Shown: positions 1 through 9,952, numbered from the stretch's first letter. The stretch is DNA of 10,243 bases from Rhizopus sp. PT2906 (GCA_025529335.1 JAMYHX010000848.1:1-10243); one strand, 5' to 3'. Program-made: numbers and translations. Notes: generated by a model not told the origin, from the sequence alone.

Positions 1-35
1 TCATAATTTGTACAGTACCTGTCCAAATTATATCG

Positions 36-44
36 TATATAAAA
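36..44 (+). promoter_or_regulatory. TATA box candidate for the left-hand gene
   Basis: TATATAAAA reads as a near-consensus TATA box about 45 bp before the first downstream ATG (81-83) and about 200 bp before the first ATG of the coding-like exon (237). It lies on the same strand as the broken gene at 237-692 and could drive it. A/T-rich DNA gives such matches by chance. Confidence 0.35.
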
Positions 45-236
45 GAGATTGTAGACAGAGTGACATCACACTAATAATATGTGCTGCAATGTGGTGTATA
101 CTGCTACCTTGTATTAATAATTTATATTTTTCTTCACTTCTTATTTATCATAATAAAAAGATATACTTGGAAGTTATTGTTTAATCATAGTTCATTTCAA
201 ATCAAACATCAACACATTCTTCAACTTCTGCAGAAA

Positions 237-692
237 ATGGTGGACAACTTGCAAAATCGCTCCTTGACAACCAGAATATATGTCTCTTTTTCCAGTTGCG
301 CATCCACTCCTTTCAGCGAAAGAGATACCACGACCAGTAAATCTATGATTGCAAATTTAAGCAATGTGAGCGGAGATACACAAGGTAAGTCATAACAGAT
401 GAAAACATAAGGTAAAGCTCACTCTATTAATTCGCTACAGATATGCTTCATTATTTACAATCTGTAGACCGTGACATCTGTTTGGTATCCATAGATTATG
501 CGGGGCTTACGTCAAGATCACAAGAGCTAAAAAGGTTGATCGAAAACAATGATAAGATAAAAAAAAATTACAATTGATACTTTTGCTTTGGACAATGTAA
601 TACACCTATTTGATACAAAGCTTTTAGCATCTGATCCCACCCTTCTTACCAAGTTTGATTGCCGAAAGAAGATTTTACAACGATTAAAATAA
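237..692 (+). pseudogene. Frameshifted protein-coding gene of unknown family
   Basis: I do not recognise the family. A coding-like exon runs from about 234, just after a strong acceptor-like sequence (cttcaacttctgcag, ending 233), with an ATG at 237 that could also be the true start. It ends at 384 in GATACACAAG followed by a GTAAGT donor. The intron is 385-440 (56 nt). The second exon starts at 441 and reads in frame through DICLVSIDYAGLTSRSQEL. A run of nine A (559-567) then leads into a TGA at 575-577. The next forward frame carries equally protein-like sequence (TIDTFALDNVIHLFDTKLL) up to a TAA at 690-692. Dropping one A from the run would join the two halves, so this is either a pseudogene or a homopolymer sequencing error. 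No canonical intron I tried repairs the frame. The region upstream (81-236) is open but hydrophobic and A/T-rich, more like leader or intron. More exons could follow after the acceptor-like site at 801-806, but I could not place them. Confidence 0.4.
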
Positions 693-1128
693 CAATTGCA
701 AAATTCATAATAATAAACTCCCTTCTTGTCATAATACACAATAAAAGAGATTATAAAGAGAATCATCAGCCTACATCTTCCCTCATTTACCTCTTTATTA
801 TTCCAGATATATCACAAACAACCTTGGAGATTCCGTGGGCTTTTTGACCAGTTGTTAAGTTGCATAAAGACATTATCAAGAAACAAAATATGTAAGAAAA
901 TAGCAATTTGTTATAAATATTATGTATATCATATAAAGAGTACTGTCTAAAGACCAAAAATACATTTTAAGTGCACCCTTTAGCCGCATTGATTAGCAAT
1001 ATCCCAACCAGTCTTTAAAAATAGACTTTTGAAAAACAATATATCTTTACTGATTGAATAAAGGCATTTATTATCAACAGTTTAACTGTTTATTTTGAAA
1101 TACATATTATACAGCTGCATCATATCTT
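693..1128. other. A/T-rich 3' flank between the left locus and PTPA
   Basis: This stretch holds no gene I can defend. An acceptor-like sequence (ttattattccag) ends at 806, and one frame after it stays open to a TAA at 948-950, with WRFRGLFDQLLSCIKTLS in it. No convincing donor joins that frame to the exons on the left, so it stays an unproven terminal exon. The right part holds opposed polyadenylation signals, listed separately. Confidence 0.4.
1057..1094. terminator. Opposed polyadenylation signals, left locus and PTPA
   Basis: AATAAA on the plus strand lies at 1057-1062. AATAAA on the minus strand (TTTATT as written) lies at 1067-1072 and again at 1089-1094. The minus-strand copies are about 35 and 57 nt past the PTPA stop codon (1131..1129), a normal distance for its 3' end. 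The plus-strand copy would serve the gene coming from the left. Confidence 0.5.
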
Positions 1129-2445
1129 CTAGTCAAATGGAAGAGGACGAAAGTTACTTGTTCTCTTTGAAGCCGCGGCAGCAGCAATTGCACTAGGCAC
1201 AGGTATTCCGCAGCATTCTGGATATTCTCGATCAGCATTATTATCGCTTTCGACAATAGTATGGACATGTCCACATGACTCCTCATGGTTATCAGTAAAA
1301 GCCTCTCCGCCTGTGAAATGTATAAGACTGCCAAACATAAAGTGCTGCATAATAGGTAGCTTTCCTAACACCTCTGCCTTGTACATCTTTATCATTCCTT
1401 GGTTTACCTTTGCCCACGTTTTACATGCTGATATATCATCTAGCATGGGAGAATGCCATCGTAATGTTGCGCTAGTTTTTATATTATTGATAAAATGAAT
1501 GCATCCAAGGTACATGTACGATTTGTAAAATTGCTCGACAACATCTTGATCATGAATTGATTTAGGTTTTATATACTTATGATCTACCCTCATTCATGTT
1601 ATTAATGCTGCTTAAAAGAAAGTTGTACATATACACCAACCTAAAAGTTGAGCAGAACCAAATAAAAATGGAAGAAAATGGTAATCATCGAGACCCCACA
1701 CACCATGAGAACCAGCCGGCTCAAGCCAATATTGGAACTGAAGACGTCTCATGACTTGAATATACCTATCTAGTATTAATATCATCTCCATTGCTTTTAA
1801 TTTATCTTACTTAACAAACACTCGTAATACAACCGCAGCATCATCTTTTGAGTCAATAACCTTCAATTTCTCAAGACACAGCCTTAAGCACAATCTGATT
1901 AGTTTCTCTGTTCTTTTTCTTTATCTCCATCTTACAGCCATGCCATAAAGTTTGCCTCATGTCCTGTTCCATAATCAATCCTAGTCCTGTTGCCGAAGCT
2001 TTCACAAAAATAAACAGCCACTTCGGGTATAGCTTCCTTTGGGATCAACTCGTCGAATAGTGTTCCTATAGACTAAGACATTAGTCAATTATTTGAACCA
2101 TCTTGTTTTTACCTTTTCAAGTCGATCGTAAAATGTGCGAAAGGCAGGATTGCCAAAACGTGATTTCGAATTTTCGACAGGAGGTATTTCATCAATCCAG
2201 CCCGAGATGGTGTCAAGGATGTTTACAATGGATGTCACGTTCTATATACTATCAGCTTCATTTTTTTTTGGTGCCATGATATAACCCACATTGGACATTT
2301 CAATAGTAGAATCTATTTTCAAATTCTTGACTGCGTCATTCAATCTTTCAATATAACCAATATAGTCTTCATATGCACTTGAATGCAAAAATTCATCGAG
2401 ATGAGCCTTTGTGGCAATTCGTTTTGTTGGTATTGAAAAAGACAT
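1129..2445 (-). CDS. PTPA: Serine/threonine-protein phosphatase 2A activator (PTPA/Rrd)
   Basis: PTPA proteins are PP2A activators with peptidyl-prolyl isomerase activity. They help the PP2A catalytic subunit become active, in cytoplasm and nucleus. I rebuilt six minus-strand exons: 2445..2290, 2241..2113, 2072..1936, 1882..1811, 1765..1641 and 1583..1129. The introns are 40-57 nt, all GT...AG, and the product is 357 aa, close to yeast Rrd2 and human PTPA. Family hallmarks are in order: GWIDEIPP (about 66-73), RFGNPAFR (81-88), the conserved RIDYGTGHE (126-134), WLEPAGSHGVWGLDDY (178-193), LRWHSPMLDDIS (247-258), KVNQGMIKMYKAEVLGKLPI (265-284) and CCGIPVPSAIAA near the C-terminus. I chose the ATG at 2445 because it begins the family's usual N-terminus. 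An in-frame ATG at 2574 would add a low-complexity Arg/Glu stretch read from a GA repeat. Fungi often have two paralogues (Rrd1, Rrd2), and I cannot tell which this is. It shares a divergent promoter with the Urb2-like gene. Confidence 0.95.
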
Positions 2446-2509
2446 TTTTGTAATAAAAAAAAGAAAGAAAGGGGCAATACTAGGACTTTTTAAAGTACTC
2501 CGATGATCA

Positions 2510-2541
<32 letters not shown>

Positions 2542-2788
2542 TTTTGCAGGTTTTCTAGTATTAAACCAATACACTGTCTTTATTAAAAGTGATTAGTTTA
2601 TAAGATGTGTACCCTTGGACCTTACTCATTTGTGGAAAGGATGATGCGTTTTATCATGTATGTTCTCCTTATGGATCAGGTTGACCTAATCAATTGTTCT
2701 CATTGGTCAACATCGTGTCTATGTGACTATTTGACAGTTGACAGGATTAAAAAAAAAAAAAGAAAATTTATTTCCTTATTTCTACAAT
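2446..2788. promoter_or_regulatory. Divergent promoter between PTPA and the Urb2-like gene
   Basis: These 343 bp separate two head-to-head start codons. They hold a CCAAT box on the plus strand (2566-2570), an inverted one (ATTGG, 2702-2706), a long CT tract (about 2513-2540), and a 13-A run (2749-2761) ending 27 bp before the Urb2-like ATG. CCAAT is the usual HAP/NF-Y site and poly(dA:dT) tracts tend to exclude nucleosomes; that these work here is inference. AAAATTT (2763-2769) resembles part of the yeast ribosome-biogenesis RRPE element, a weak match. Confidence 0.6.
2513..2540. repeat. CT/GA microsatellite
   Basis: An almost uninterrupted CT dinucleotide run sits upstream of the PTPA start codon. 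On the minus strand it reads GAGAGA and is open in frame with PTPA as an Arg-Glu repeat. It most likely belongs to the promoter or 5' leader. Confidence 0.8.
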
Positions 2789-5700
2789 ATGAGTAGATCT
2801 GGTTCAGAGGCCATCGCTAAAGCATTAAAGGGTGGAGGATTATCGTCTGTGGAAAAGATTAAGAAGGCACGCGAAGCATGGAACAATAATTCATTATTCT
2901 TTCCAAATAAAGATGATTTTTTGTTTACTTGGCTTTGTAGTTCTTTTGCTAAACCAAACATGAAAAAGTAACGTTTATAAACATTTCTTGTTCTTTAACT
3001 GATATCTTTATATGTTAGACTGGACGATTGTTGTTTATTTCAAATCGATTATTGGATCTTGTTTGTAGATCTATTAGAACACTATCAACAATCACAAGAT
3101 CGCAATTTACCTCCTGTTCATATCAATCCTCTTGCATCTGTCATCGTCGTCTTACAGTATATCGACAATATCACAAAAGATCATTTATTGCTAATCAGCC
3201 GATACCTTCAATTGTTCTTCTCTGTATCATTTACCTCGTCTTATAGACCTACATTTGAACATGTTTCAGCTCTAGTAGAACAAGTCTTGATCAGCCTCGA
3301 AACACAAACCAATGAAGCGTTACTAGCCATTGCCTTACCTGCTTTACAAAAATTAAACTCACAGCTTGTCGCTATTGCCAACCAGAAAAAGGTATTGAAA
3401 CAACAACAAAAAGATTGCCCTGAAACTAAAATAGACAATAGGTTTTTTCAACGCTCGTAGACAAGTTGCTTTCCAAGTTGTTAAGTGTGCGACGACGTAT
3501 GGATGATTTAAAGATCAAGGAACAAATTACAGATATTATCTGTAAGGGCCTATTTCACTCAGACATCATCTTGGAATATACTTCTGTTCTCAGCTCAGTT
3601 GACACTACAGCAAAGCAAACAACTTATGTGATCAGATTGTTTGACTTGTTGGAAAATATGATCAAACAAGACAGAAATCAAATGCTTGATGGTAAATGCT
3701 TTATTCTTTTTCCGAGACACATATATGTTAACGCGTATAAAAGCTGTCGATATCATACCTACTTTATTGTCTGCTTTTGTTATTTCGTTTAGACAAAAGC
3801 GTAATATACGTTCTGAAATGATGCAAAGTAACGATAAAAAAGTAGAGATTGGAATGTTTATGTACATGTTGAAAATATATAGCAGTATGGAGCAAGATGA
3901 ACCCTCTGTTTACTTGAAATCATTATCACAACTATTGGAAAAAGTGGTGCATGAAGGACTCTATACGACTCAGATCGAGCAGAATAACCTTTTGCTTGAA
4001 TTATCTAGCAAGATGGTCGGCTATATACATAGTTCAACAGGTAAGCTTACATATATACAGGAGTGTATAAAGGGGATTAACAACCATAATAGGAAATGAT
4101 CAAAGCTCTATATTTGACATCCTCAATCATTTACTGCAGATAGATATGTCATTACTCGAAAGCCACCTTGATGTCATTTGGCCAATAATGTTGAATGTAA
4201 GTGATATATAATGAATTATGCAACTCAAACTAATGTTATATATAGCCAGACGATCAAGCCGAGAGCTCTTGTACACGATTTGCAACATCAGTCCTAAATG
4301 TTTACACCGCTTCAAGACAAATGGATGTATTTTTGAACGAGCTGCTTGAACATATCTGTCGATTGCAATTATCAGATTTAAACATGCTAAAGAAGCCTTT
4401 ATTTAAAAGTGACTTTCTGGACCTGTCAGTAACATTCATGCTTTCTTCCATCCTGTACAAGCTAACTTTCTGGATAGATTCTCTCGATCAACATCCAACA
4501 ATTACATGCCAATAGAACAAATTTTAAGTATATTCAATCACTTTTCTCAAAAGCTCAACCAGCAAGCTCAGTCTCCAAATGTCAACTTCATATCGATCTA
4601 CTTTTGTAGATTTATATCTTCTATCAAGCCAAGTACTCAACAGCGTCAAAGGTTTCAAGAGCCATCTCTCGAGCTTTTTAAAACGTTTATCAAGCCTAGT
4701 TTGACCCGCATGAACACATTCATACCAGCCATACAGGTTCATTCCGTCTTGACGCGTGTGTTTTGCGAAAACTATACGCAGAAGCTAGAGTCAGCCGATC
4801 TTGCCTCGATTGAATCATTCATCACGTCTACTTTTGAACAATCCAAAGAAGGCAACAACAGCGAAGCCTGTATGAGAACAGCGCTCTGTGTAAGTTGCTT
4901 TGTTGTTTAGAAAGAACAAGTCTCACAGTTGTTTGATTAGTGCAATGCTCTGCTCCAACACATTTATTACCATACGTTGCTATTTAAATCTAGTTCTCAG
5001 CGACTTGATCTAGTACTCGATTTTATATTTGATGAAAGCGATGCGTGGTATATACATGCTACATGGGACGGGTCTATTTTGAATATTCATAGTAAAGTGC
5101 AAGCAAAACTGGCTTGCTGGAAGTTACTCACTGATGACTGGTTCGAGCCCTTATCGTAAGAAAAAAAAATAGATTAGCTTTTATCTTGACTAATGCCTTC
5201 ATTTTAGTCAATGTCTGGATAAAAATCAAGCCAAGACATTTATGCACATCATTTATCAAACAATGAAACACGAACACTCGGCTCGTGCTATTACTGCATC
5301 CATGCTGAGTAAAAAGATGTTACGCTGCGCCAGTTTCTATGAAGCAAGTTGCTTTAGCAGTAAGGAACACACTTGCTTAATATTTTTGCGTATCTCATAT
5401 TCTCTCTCTCTCTCTGAAACTATAGGTTGGAATGTGCAGACTTACTTGAAGGCTATTACCAGTTTATTTAACACTACAAATCAACCCGATACAGTCTCAA
5501 CAGCTGCTGCAAAACTACTTTCAAACATCGACACAGCTGCACCATTTACGTGGGATAAAAGTGTGATCAATGACTTGTTGCCCCATCTCAATGTCTCATC
5601 AACAACCGAACCTATGGAGATTGACGATATGGATCAACAGCTTGTTACTATATTCAATTTGCTTGCATTGTTTCCTAACGAATGTTTTGGCAAGAATGAA

Positions 5701-7872
5701 CGTGCGTTGGTTATTTACATTGCTACTCTAGTAGATATTTGGTCCGTATCCAGCCTGACCTTGCTTCGTTCAAAGATTTCGCTAGCGTGCAAAAGAATGA
5801 TTTTACAATTTATAAACTACTTTAGTGTCAACAGTATCCTTGTACGTTTATTTATATATGACTTAAAAGAATTATCTCATACTTTTATTATTAGGGATCT
5901 AATGCTGATATTTTATCTTGGTTAATTACATCTAGCCTCAATTCCACCTGTTCTGCACTAAGAAGAGCATCATATCAACTTGAAGAAAACGTTTTACGAA
6001 GGATGATGGCTTTTGCTACTGCTAAATCTGTAGATGCACAAGTCATTGAATATATTAAAATTATTAGTGACAAGTGCAAATCAAGCGTTGATGACTATAT
6101 TCTCCATGGAACACCTATCGAGACTGTCAGCTTATTAAATTCAATGACATCATTTATGAGTACTAGGTAAGAAAAAGGAGAAAGATGTTTAAAAAAGCAC
6201 ATGCACTCACATCCCTAAAAAGAAAAACTACAGAAGAACTTGTCTTTATGAATGATACAAAAGATGCAATTATGGTCATCAGTGACAAGGCTCACAAGGC
6301 GCTTTCTAAGGCTCGATCTGTTATTATCGATATATTGCACAACGCTGCCCCAATAGATAAGCAATTGGAAAGCATAAAGCGTACCTTTTATTTAGTACGC
6401 TTATTAAATGACTATAATGAAACCCTCGGTACAAATGCTAACAGAGGTATGAATTTTTATACATACATACACATCAAGACTCTCTAAACATTTTATGTCC
6501 AGTCAATTCCACCAAGCATCTCTCTCAGGATCTGACAAGTATCGTTTCTCCTTTTATTCAGTTACTGCAAGTAACTCTTGATAAGAATTTGTCTATTCTT
6601 GATTTGGCTACTGACTTTATTGCTGCTTTCTGTTCTATGCCATCGCATTATCAACATGCTAAAATGACAAAGCATACTCTGGCGACATTTTGGTTTATCT
6701 TTTCTTTGATTTATAAAACAGGTAAGCCTTTATATTTTATATTTTATGCGCGCTACAGCTTTTGTATATAGATAATACAGCGTGCATCCATGTCCTCTCA
6801 GACACATTTAAGTCGTGGATCAAGAGACTACCAAAAGAACAACTGGATATTGTCCTCAATGGGTTTTTGGAGCAAGCAGAAGTGGAAGCTGCTAGTCGAG
6901 AGAATCCTGAAAGAATAGGCCACCACTTGGTATTCTTGGAACTGTTTTCCTTACTCACTTCTTCTGAAAGTAAGTAGTTTACATCAGTAATCATCATGTT
7001 TATTCACCCCCTTTTTATTAATAGATCTTAAAACTAATGTAAAGAAACAAGTACCACTCTTCATCATCAAGATTCTTCTTTTAGCTGAAAAGACAAGCTC
7101 AATGAAGTTTTTACAATTGATGTTAAAGTTATTCGTTCAATTGACTGCTGATCAGGTAACGTATTGAATAGAACGTGTCAAGAACAAAAAGCTAATCTGT
7201 GTGTTTTAGTCTTATCGATTCTCTAGTTTTGAACTATCTCTTGTACTGTCCTGTATGACTCAATTAGCAGAACCCTCAGCGCCAGAAAGATTCAAGGGAC
7301 AGGTGGATAAGGATATAGTATATGGCTTGTTCCAAGACTTCTGTAGCATCCTATCAAACGTCATGCGTCATCATAAAGAACAAATGATAGACATCATGCC
7401 ACCATTCATCGCACTTACACAATCCTTATTGCACTGTTTCGCGTCTCGACATATTCAACTTGTGATGAACAAAAAGAACGACGATAAAAGGACAAACCGT
7501 ACGTTTGCCCTCTTTGCGGATTACGCTCCTTTTGATGATACGGCAGCACAGCGCTATGCTCGTGTTTTGACGACTATACCGCAAAAGCAAAACATCAGGA
7601 CGAGCAAGAGTAGTCAATCGATCATGAAGGCCATTTCAAAACACACACCTTACATTTTACTTGAATACTTTACGATCCAGTCCAATCCGACTGTGTGTGT
7701 GATTCAACCTAGCACAAAAACGATTCTGACAAATGCACTGTATGACATTCTGGATCTTTGTACAGACAGCGATCGTGCGTTCATCATGGCTTGCTTGAGT
7801 GCATCAGGAAAGTTACTGTTTAAAGACTTTTGCGCCAGCTGGAAAGAGAATCATAAATATTCTGGTCAATAA
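2789..7872 (+). CDS. URB2: Urb2/Npa2-family nucleolar pre-rRNA processing protein
   Basis: In yeast Urb2/Npa2 acts in the nucleolus in early 60S pre-ribosomes, with Npa1/Urb1, Nop8, Dbp6 and Rsa3, and is needed for 27S pre-rRNA processing. I rebuilt 16 exons: 2789-2967, 3019-3391, 3442-3691, 3744-4040, 4093-4196, 4246-4408, 4462-4889, 4941-5155, 5208-5359, 5426-5841, 5895-6166, 6223-6446, 6503-6721, 6772-6969, 7025-7155 and 7210-7872. The introns are 49-66 nt. The exons total 4284 nt, exactly 1428 codons (1427 aa), longer than yeast Urb2 (about 1170) and near fission yeast size. The family call rests mainly on the last about 77 residues (1351-1427): KHTPYILLEYF, then ALYDILDLC, then a C-terminal LLFKDFCASWKENHKY, matching the Urb2/Npa2 C-terminal domain. 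The rest is Leu-rich and helical, as expected for this scaffold, with an acidic patch EPMEIDDMDQQ. Intron 6 has a non-standard GTGACT donor; intron 9 has a CT run before its acceptor. Individual junctions could be off by a few bases. Confidence 0.88.
5400..5416 (+). repeat. CT run inside intron 9 of the Urb2-like gene
   Basis: A short CT repeat lies just before the acceptor ending at 5425. It probably serves as the polypyrimidine tract of this intron, which at 66 nt is the longest of the gene. Reading through the intron also stays open, so retention would not truncate the protein. Confidence 0.6.
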
Positions 7873-7886
7873 ACGCTTTTTTTATT
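7868..7886. terminator. Opposed polyadenylation signals, Urb2-like and telobox genes
   Basis: The plus-strand AATAAA (7868-7873) contains the TAA stop of the Urb2-like gene (7870-7872). The minus-strand AATAAA (7886..7881) overlaps the TAA stop of the telobox gene (7887..7885). Only 12 bp separate the two stop codons. Cleavage 10-30 nt past either signal would put each mRNA end inside the other gene's coding region. Confidence 0.55.
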
Positions 7887-9307
7887 ATTGCTCATCATAG
7901 GCTTGCAAAGAAGCATACACTCCTAAATCGATCTTTAGTCTCTTGCGTCTTCTGAGTTCGCCCCTTGCCTTATCGCGTAACTGAACGTTTGTCTTGCTTT
8001 CTAATTCTGGGTATCCTTGTTCCTTAATCTTGATCCACTTTGGCCCTATTTCTGCTATTGCTCTCTCTAAGGCCTTAACTTCGCTATCTTCCCATTTCAT
8101 GCGTTTGTTGTGACCAAAGCGTACGTTTCTTTCCGTGACCGATATTCGTTCGCCATGCTCATTTTCATATTCGCGTCTTATAGCTACCACTTCGCCATTC
8201 TTATTTTTAATTTCTGTTCTTGAGATACCGTTTAATACACTCAAGTTCCTTCTTCCCTCTGGCTCTGCAGAAGACTCTGGTTCTGGAGAGGACTCTGGTT
8301 CTGGAGAGGACTCTGATTCTGCAGAAGAATTTCTTTCAATATTAACGGTAACTTCCTGAGACTCCTGATCTGATGCAATATATGTTTCTGTCTGCTGCTC
8401 CTCTGGCATGTTGCCACTACACAGACAAAGAGTATAAGTTTACCATAAGGAAATAGATATCACGCACTTACCCTGGTCCTTCAAAGCGTTCAGGATGAAA
8501 CAATCGGTCCTATACGTATAATTCATTTAGTATAAAACAATAAACAAACAAAAATAATTTACAATTCTTTCACGTAAATACGCTACGAGCTCGTGAGACA
8601 TGTAAACTTGGCTGGATTCCGACTGAACCAGTGTATCAGCTTCTCTTTTCATCTATGTATGTATGATAAGGTTAGATGAACAGCTGCTAATGGATCAGCT
8701 TACTTTTAGACGAGTTATATGAGCATGCTTTAACACGATCCACCCATCGTCTTTATCCGCAAGATGTCCTCCATAATGAGATAAATTTAGTGTGAAATGT
8801 TTATGAAGTAGTTCTTCGCGATCAAAATCTTCTTCATCATTGATAAGCGTGCAATAATCTCTAAGATATGCTGCTGATCTCAGTTGGAAATAGAGTCTTA
8901 CGTCTCGTTCAATAATCTTCATTTGAGGCATAATCATACAATTAAAGAAACTGTCTAGACATTCTTGTGTTTTTAGGCCAGTGAGGAACGAATAAATAAA
9001 TGACTCTAAATTGATGATTTCTATGGCTCTCTCAGCTTCCATTCTCTTTTCGTCGTCCTCAGGTTCAAGTTTCTTCAAGACCTTTCGAGGGTCCAGTAAG
9101 GGTTCTTCTTCAAAGCTTTTCATTCTCTGCTCTAAAGGATAAGATGAGACAAAGGGCGTTTTAATACATAATAGACTTACCATATGATTTGTTGTGGTAT
9201 TCTTCTATTTTTCCTTTACAATCGTCTGTATCCCAAAGAAAGAGATTCAATAAGGTTGTGCTTGTTGCAGCAGATTGCTGAAGCCTTCTCATATGATTTT
9301 TTCCCAT
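7885..9307 (-). CDS. Telobox Myb DNA-binding protein, Tbf1/Taz1/TRF-like
   Basis: Five minus-strand exons join in one frame: 9307..9181, 9131..8704, 8652..8563, 8509..8472 and 8416..7885. The introns are 49-55 nt with GTAAGT, GTAAGC, GTAAAT and GTAAGT donors, and the product is 404 aa. The C-terminal Myb/SANT domain (about 334-387) starts at MKWEDSEVKALERAIAEIGP and has the telobox-type third helix TNVQLRDKAR followed by basic RRRKR, the signature of TRF1/2, Taz1 and Tbf1 binding to TTAGGG-like DNA. Residues about 60-225 are helical with no Myb character, the place and size of a TRF-type dimerisation domain; I infer that, I cannot show it. Between lies an acidic Ser/Pro/Glu linker (about 260-281). 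Such proteins act in the nucleus at telomeres or as general regulatory factors. The start is uncertain: ATG 9307 is the simplest, but a donor GTAAGT at 9421 allows upstream exons. It converges on the Urb2-like gene. Confidence 0.8.
8273..8326 (-). repeat. 18-bp coding tandem repeat
   Basis: Two identical 18-bp units (8273-8290 and 8291-8308, gactctggttctggagag as written) are followed by a diverged third (8309-8326). On the minus strand they encode repeated S-S-P-E-P-E, forming the acidic linker ahead of the Myb domain. The 18-bp period keeps frame, so copy-number change would alter only linker length. Confidence 0.8.
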
Positions 9308-9488
9308 ATTCACATTCAACAGAAAGAAAACAAGAAAAAAATAAAAAAGGGGAACGTGACTGACCGTTTTTGTTTGCGCTTGCACACATACACACACACA
9401 CACACTCACTCACTCACTTACGTAGCAGCAACCATACATTGTACTGACATCATAAAAGAAGTGATTCAAAAGTAGAATTAATAAAGTT
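9308..9488. promoter_or_regulatory. 5' region of the telobox gene with possible leader exon
   Basis: Upstream of the chosen start of the telobox gene, the minus strand holds ATGTATGGTTGCTGCTAC (9439..9422) directly followed by a GTAAGT donor (9421..9416). An acceptor at 9360 would make a 62-nt intron of normal size. This points to a spliced leader exon or an alternative first coding exon. The same stretch carries the CA/CACT repeat and is the 5' flank of the small plus-strand gene. Confidence 0.45.
9387..9418. repeat. CA and CACT microsatellite
   Basis: A CA dinucleotide run passes directly into CACT tetranucleotide units. On the minus strand it reads GAGT then GT and lies just inside the proposed leader intron of the telobox gene, right after its donor. 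Confidence 0.75.
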
Positions 9489-9952
9489 ATGGTGATAAGT
9501 ATGACTTCGTTTAACCCTTATTCTCTCTTTCTCTTTATGCACATCAGATACAATTACACGACAACAATAGGTGCTGAATACCAATTTTTCTTGTATGCCT
9601 TTTTCTCCTTAAAAGTTAATACCAACTGGGCGTGGGTGATGTTTGTATAGATCACCTATTCTTATCAAACGATCAAAGTGTTGAAGCGAATGGCTTAATG
9701 GATTTGGACGAAAAAGACGTTCTTTTGGACTTTAGTTTTACCAACATGGCTGGAGTTGAGGACAAGCCCACTGCGCAAATGTCTAAGAAAGATAATAACA
9801 AAACCGACTACTCAAGAGAAGGCACATTCTGTCACTGGTCCAACTTTCTCTCATACAAAGGATGCACCCAGGATTTGTGCGCTTTGTCATGCCATTTCAA
9901 CAAGCTACACCTGCGAATTCTGACAACAAGGGATTGCTCATGGTTAGAGTAA
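9489..9952 (+). CDS. Small orphan protein with Cys-rich segment
   Basis: I do not recognise this gene. The supported exon is about 9651-9952, following an acceptor-like tttgtatag (ending 9650), with codon-like sequence to a TAG-less end at TAA 9950-9952. The first ATG inside it is 9698 (84 aa). Alternatively ATG 9489 with a GTATGA donor at 9499 splices in frame to 9651 and gives 103 aa starting MVINHLFLSNDQ. That intron (152 nt) is long for this window; a shorter 5'-leader intron 9499-9547 is also possible. The protein has an acidic-hydrophobic patch (MDLDEKDVLLDFSF) and a Cys-rich stretch CHWSNFLSYKGC, then CTQDLC and CALSC, loosely like a CCCH zinc finger with Cys in place of the last His. 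That likeness is weak. An AATAAA at 9971-9976 fits a 3' end just after the stop codon. Confidence 0.4.

Noticed and set aside
659..847. Plus-strand reading frame after the broken left gene
   Set aside because: It is A/T-rich, spans a likely acceptor site at 806, and does not read like protein over most of its length.
2400..2405. GATGAG as a PAC element for the Urb2-like gene
   Set aside because: It lies inside PTPA exon 1, nearly 400 bp from the Urb2-like start, and a six-base match is expected by chance.
3392..3441. Continuous coding through intron 2 of the Urb2-like gene
   Set aside because: The open frame ends at a stop just downstream, while removing 3392-3441 joins two good coding frames exactly.
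9387..9418. CA/CACT run as a telomere or CRISPR-like repeat
   Set aside because: It is a simple microsatellite, with no TTAGGG units and no spacer structure.
9513..9520. AACCCTTA as a Tbf1/telomere-type binding site near the telobox gene
   Set aside because: It differs by one base from AACCCTAA and is a single copy, so it is not enough to claim autoregulation.
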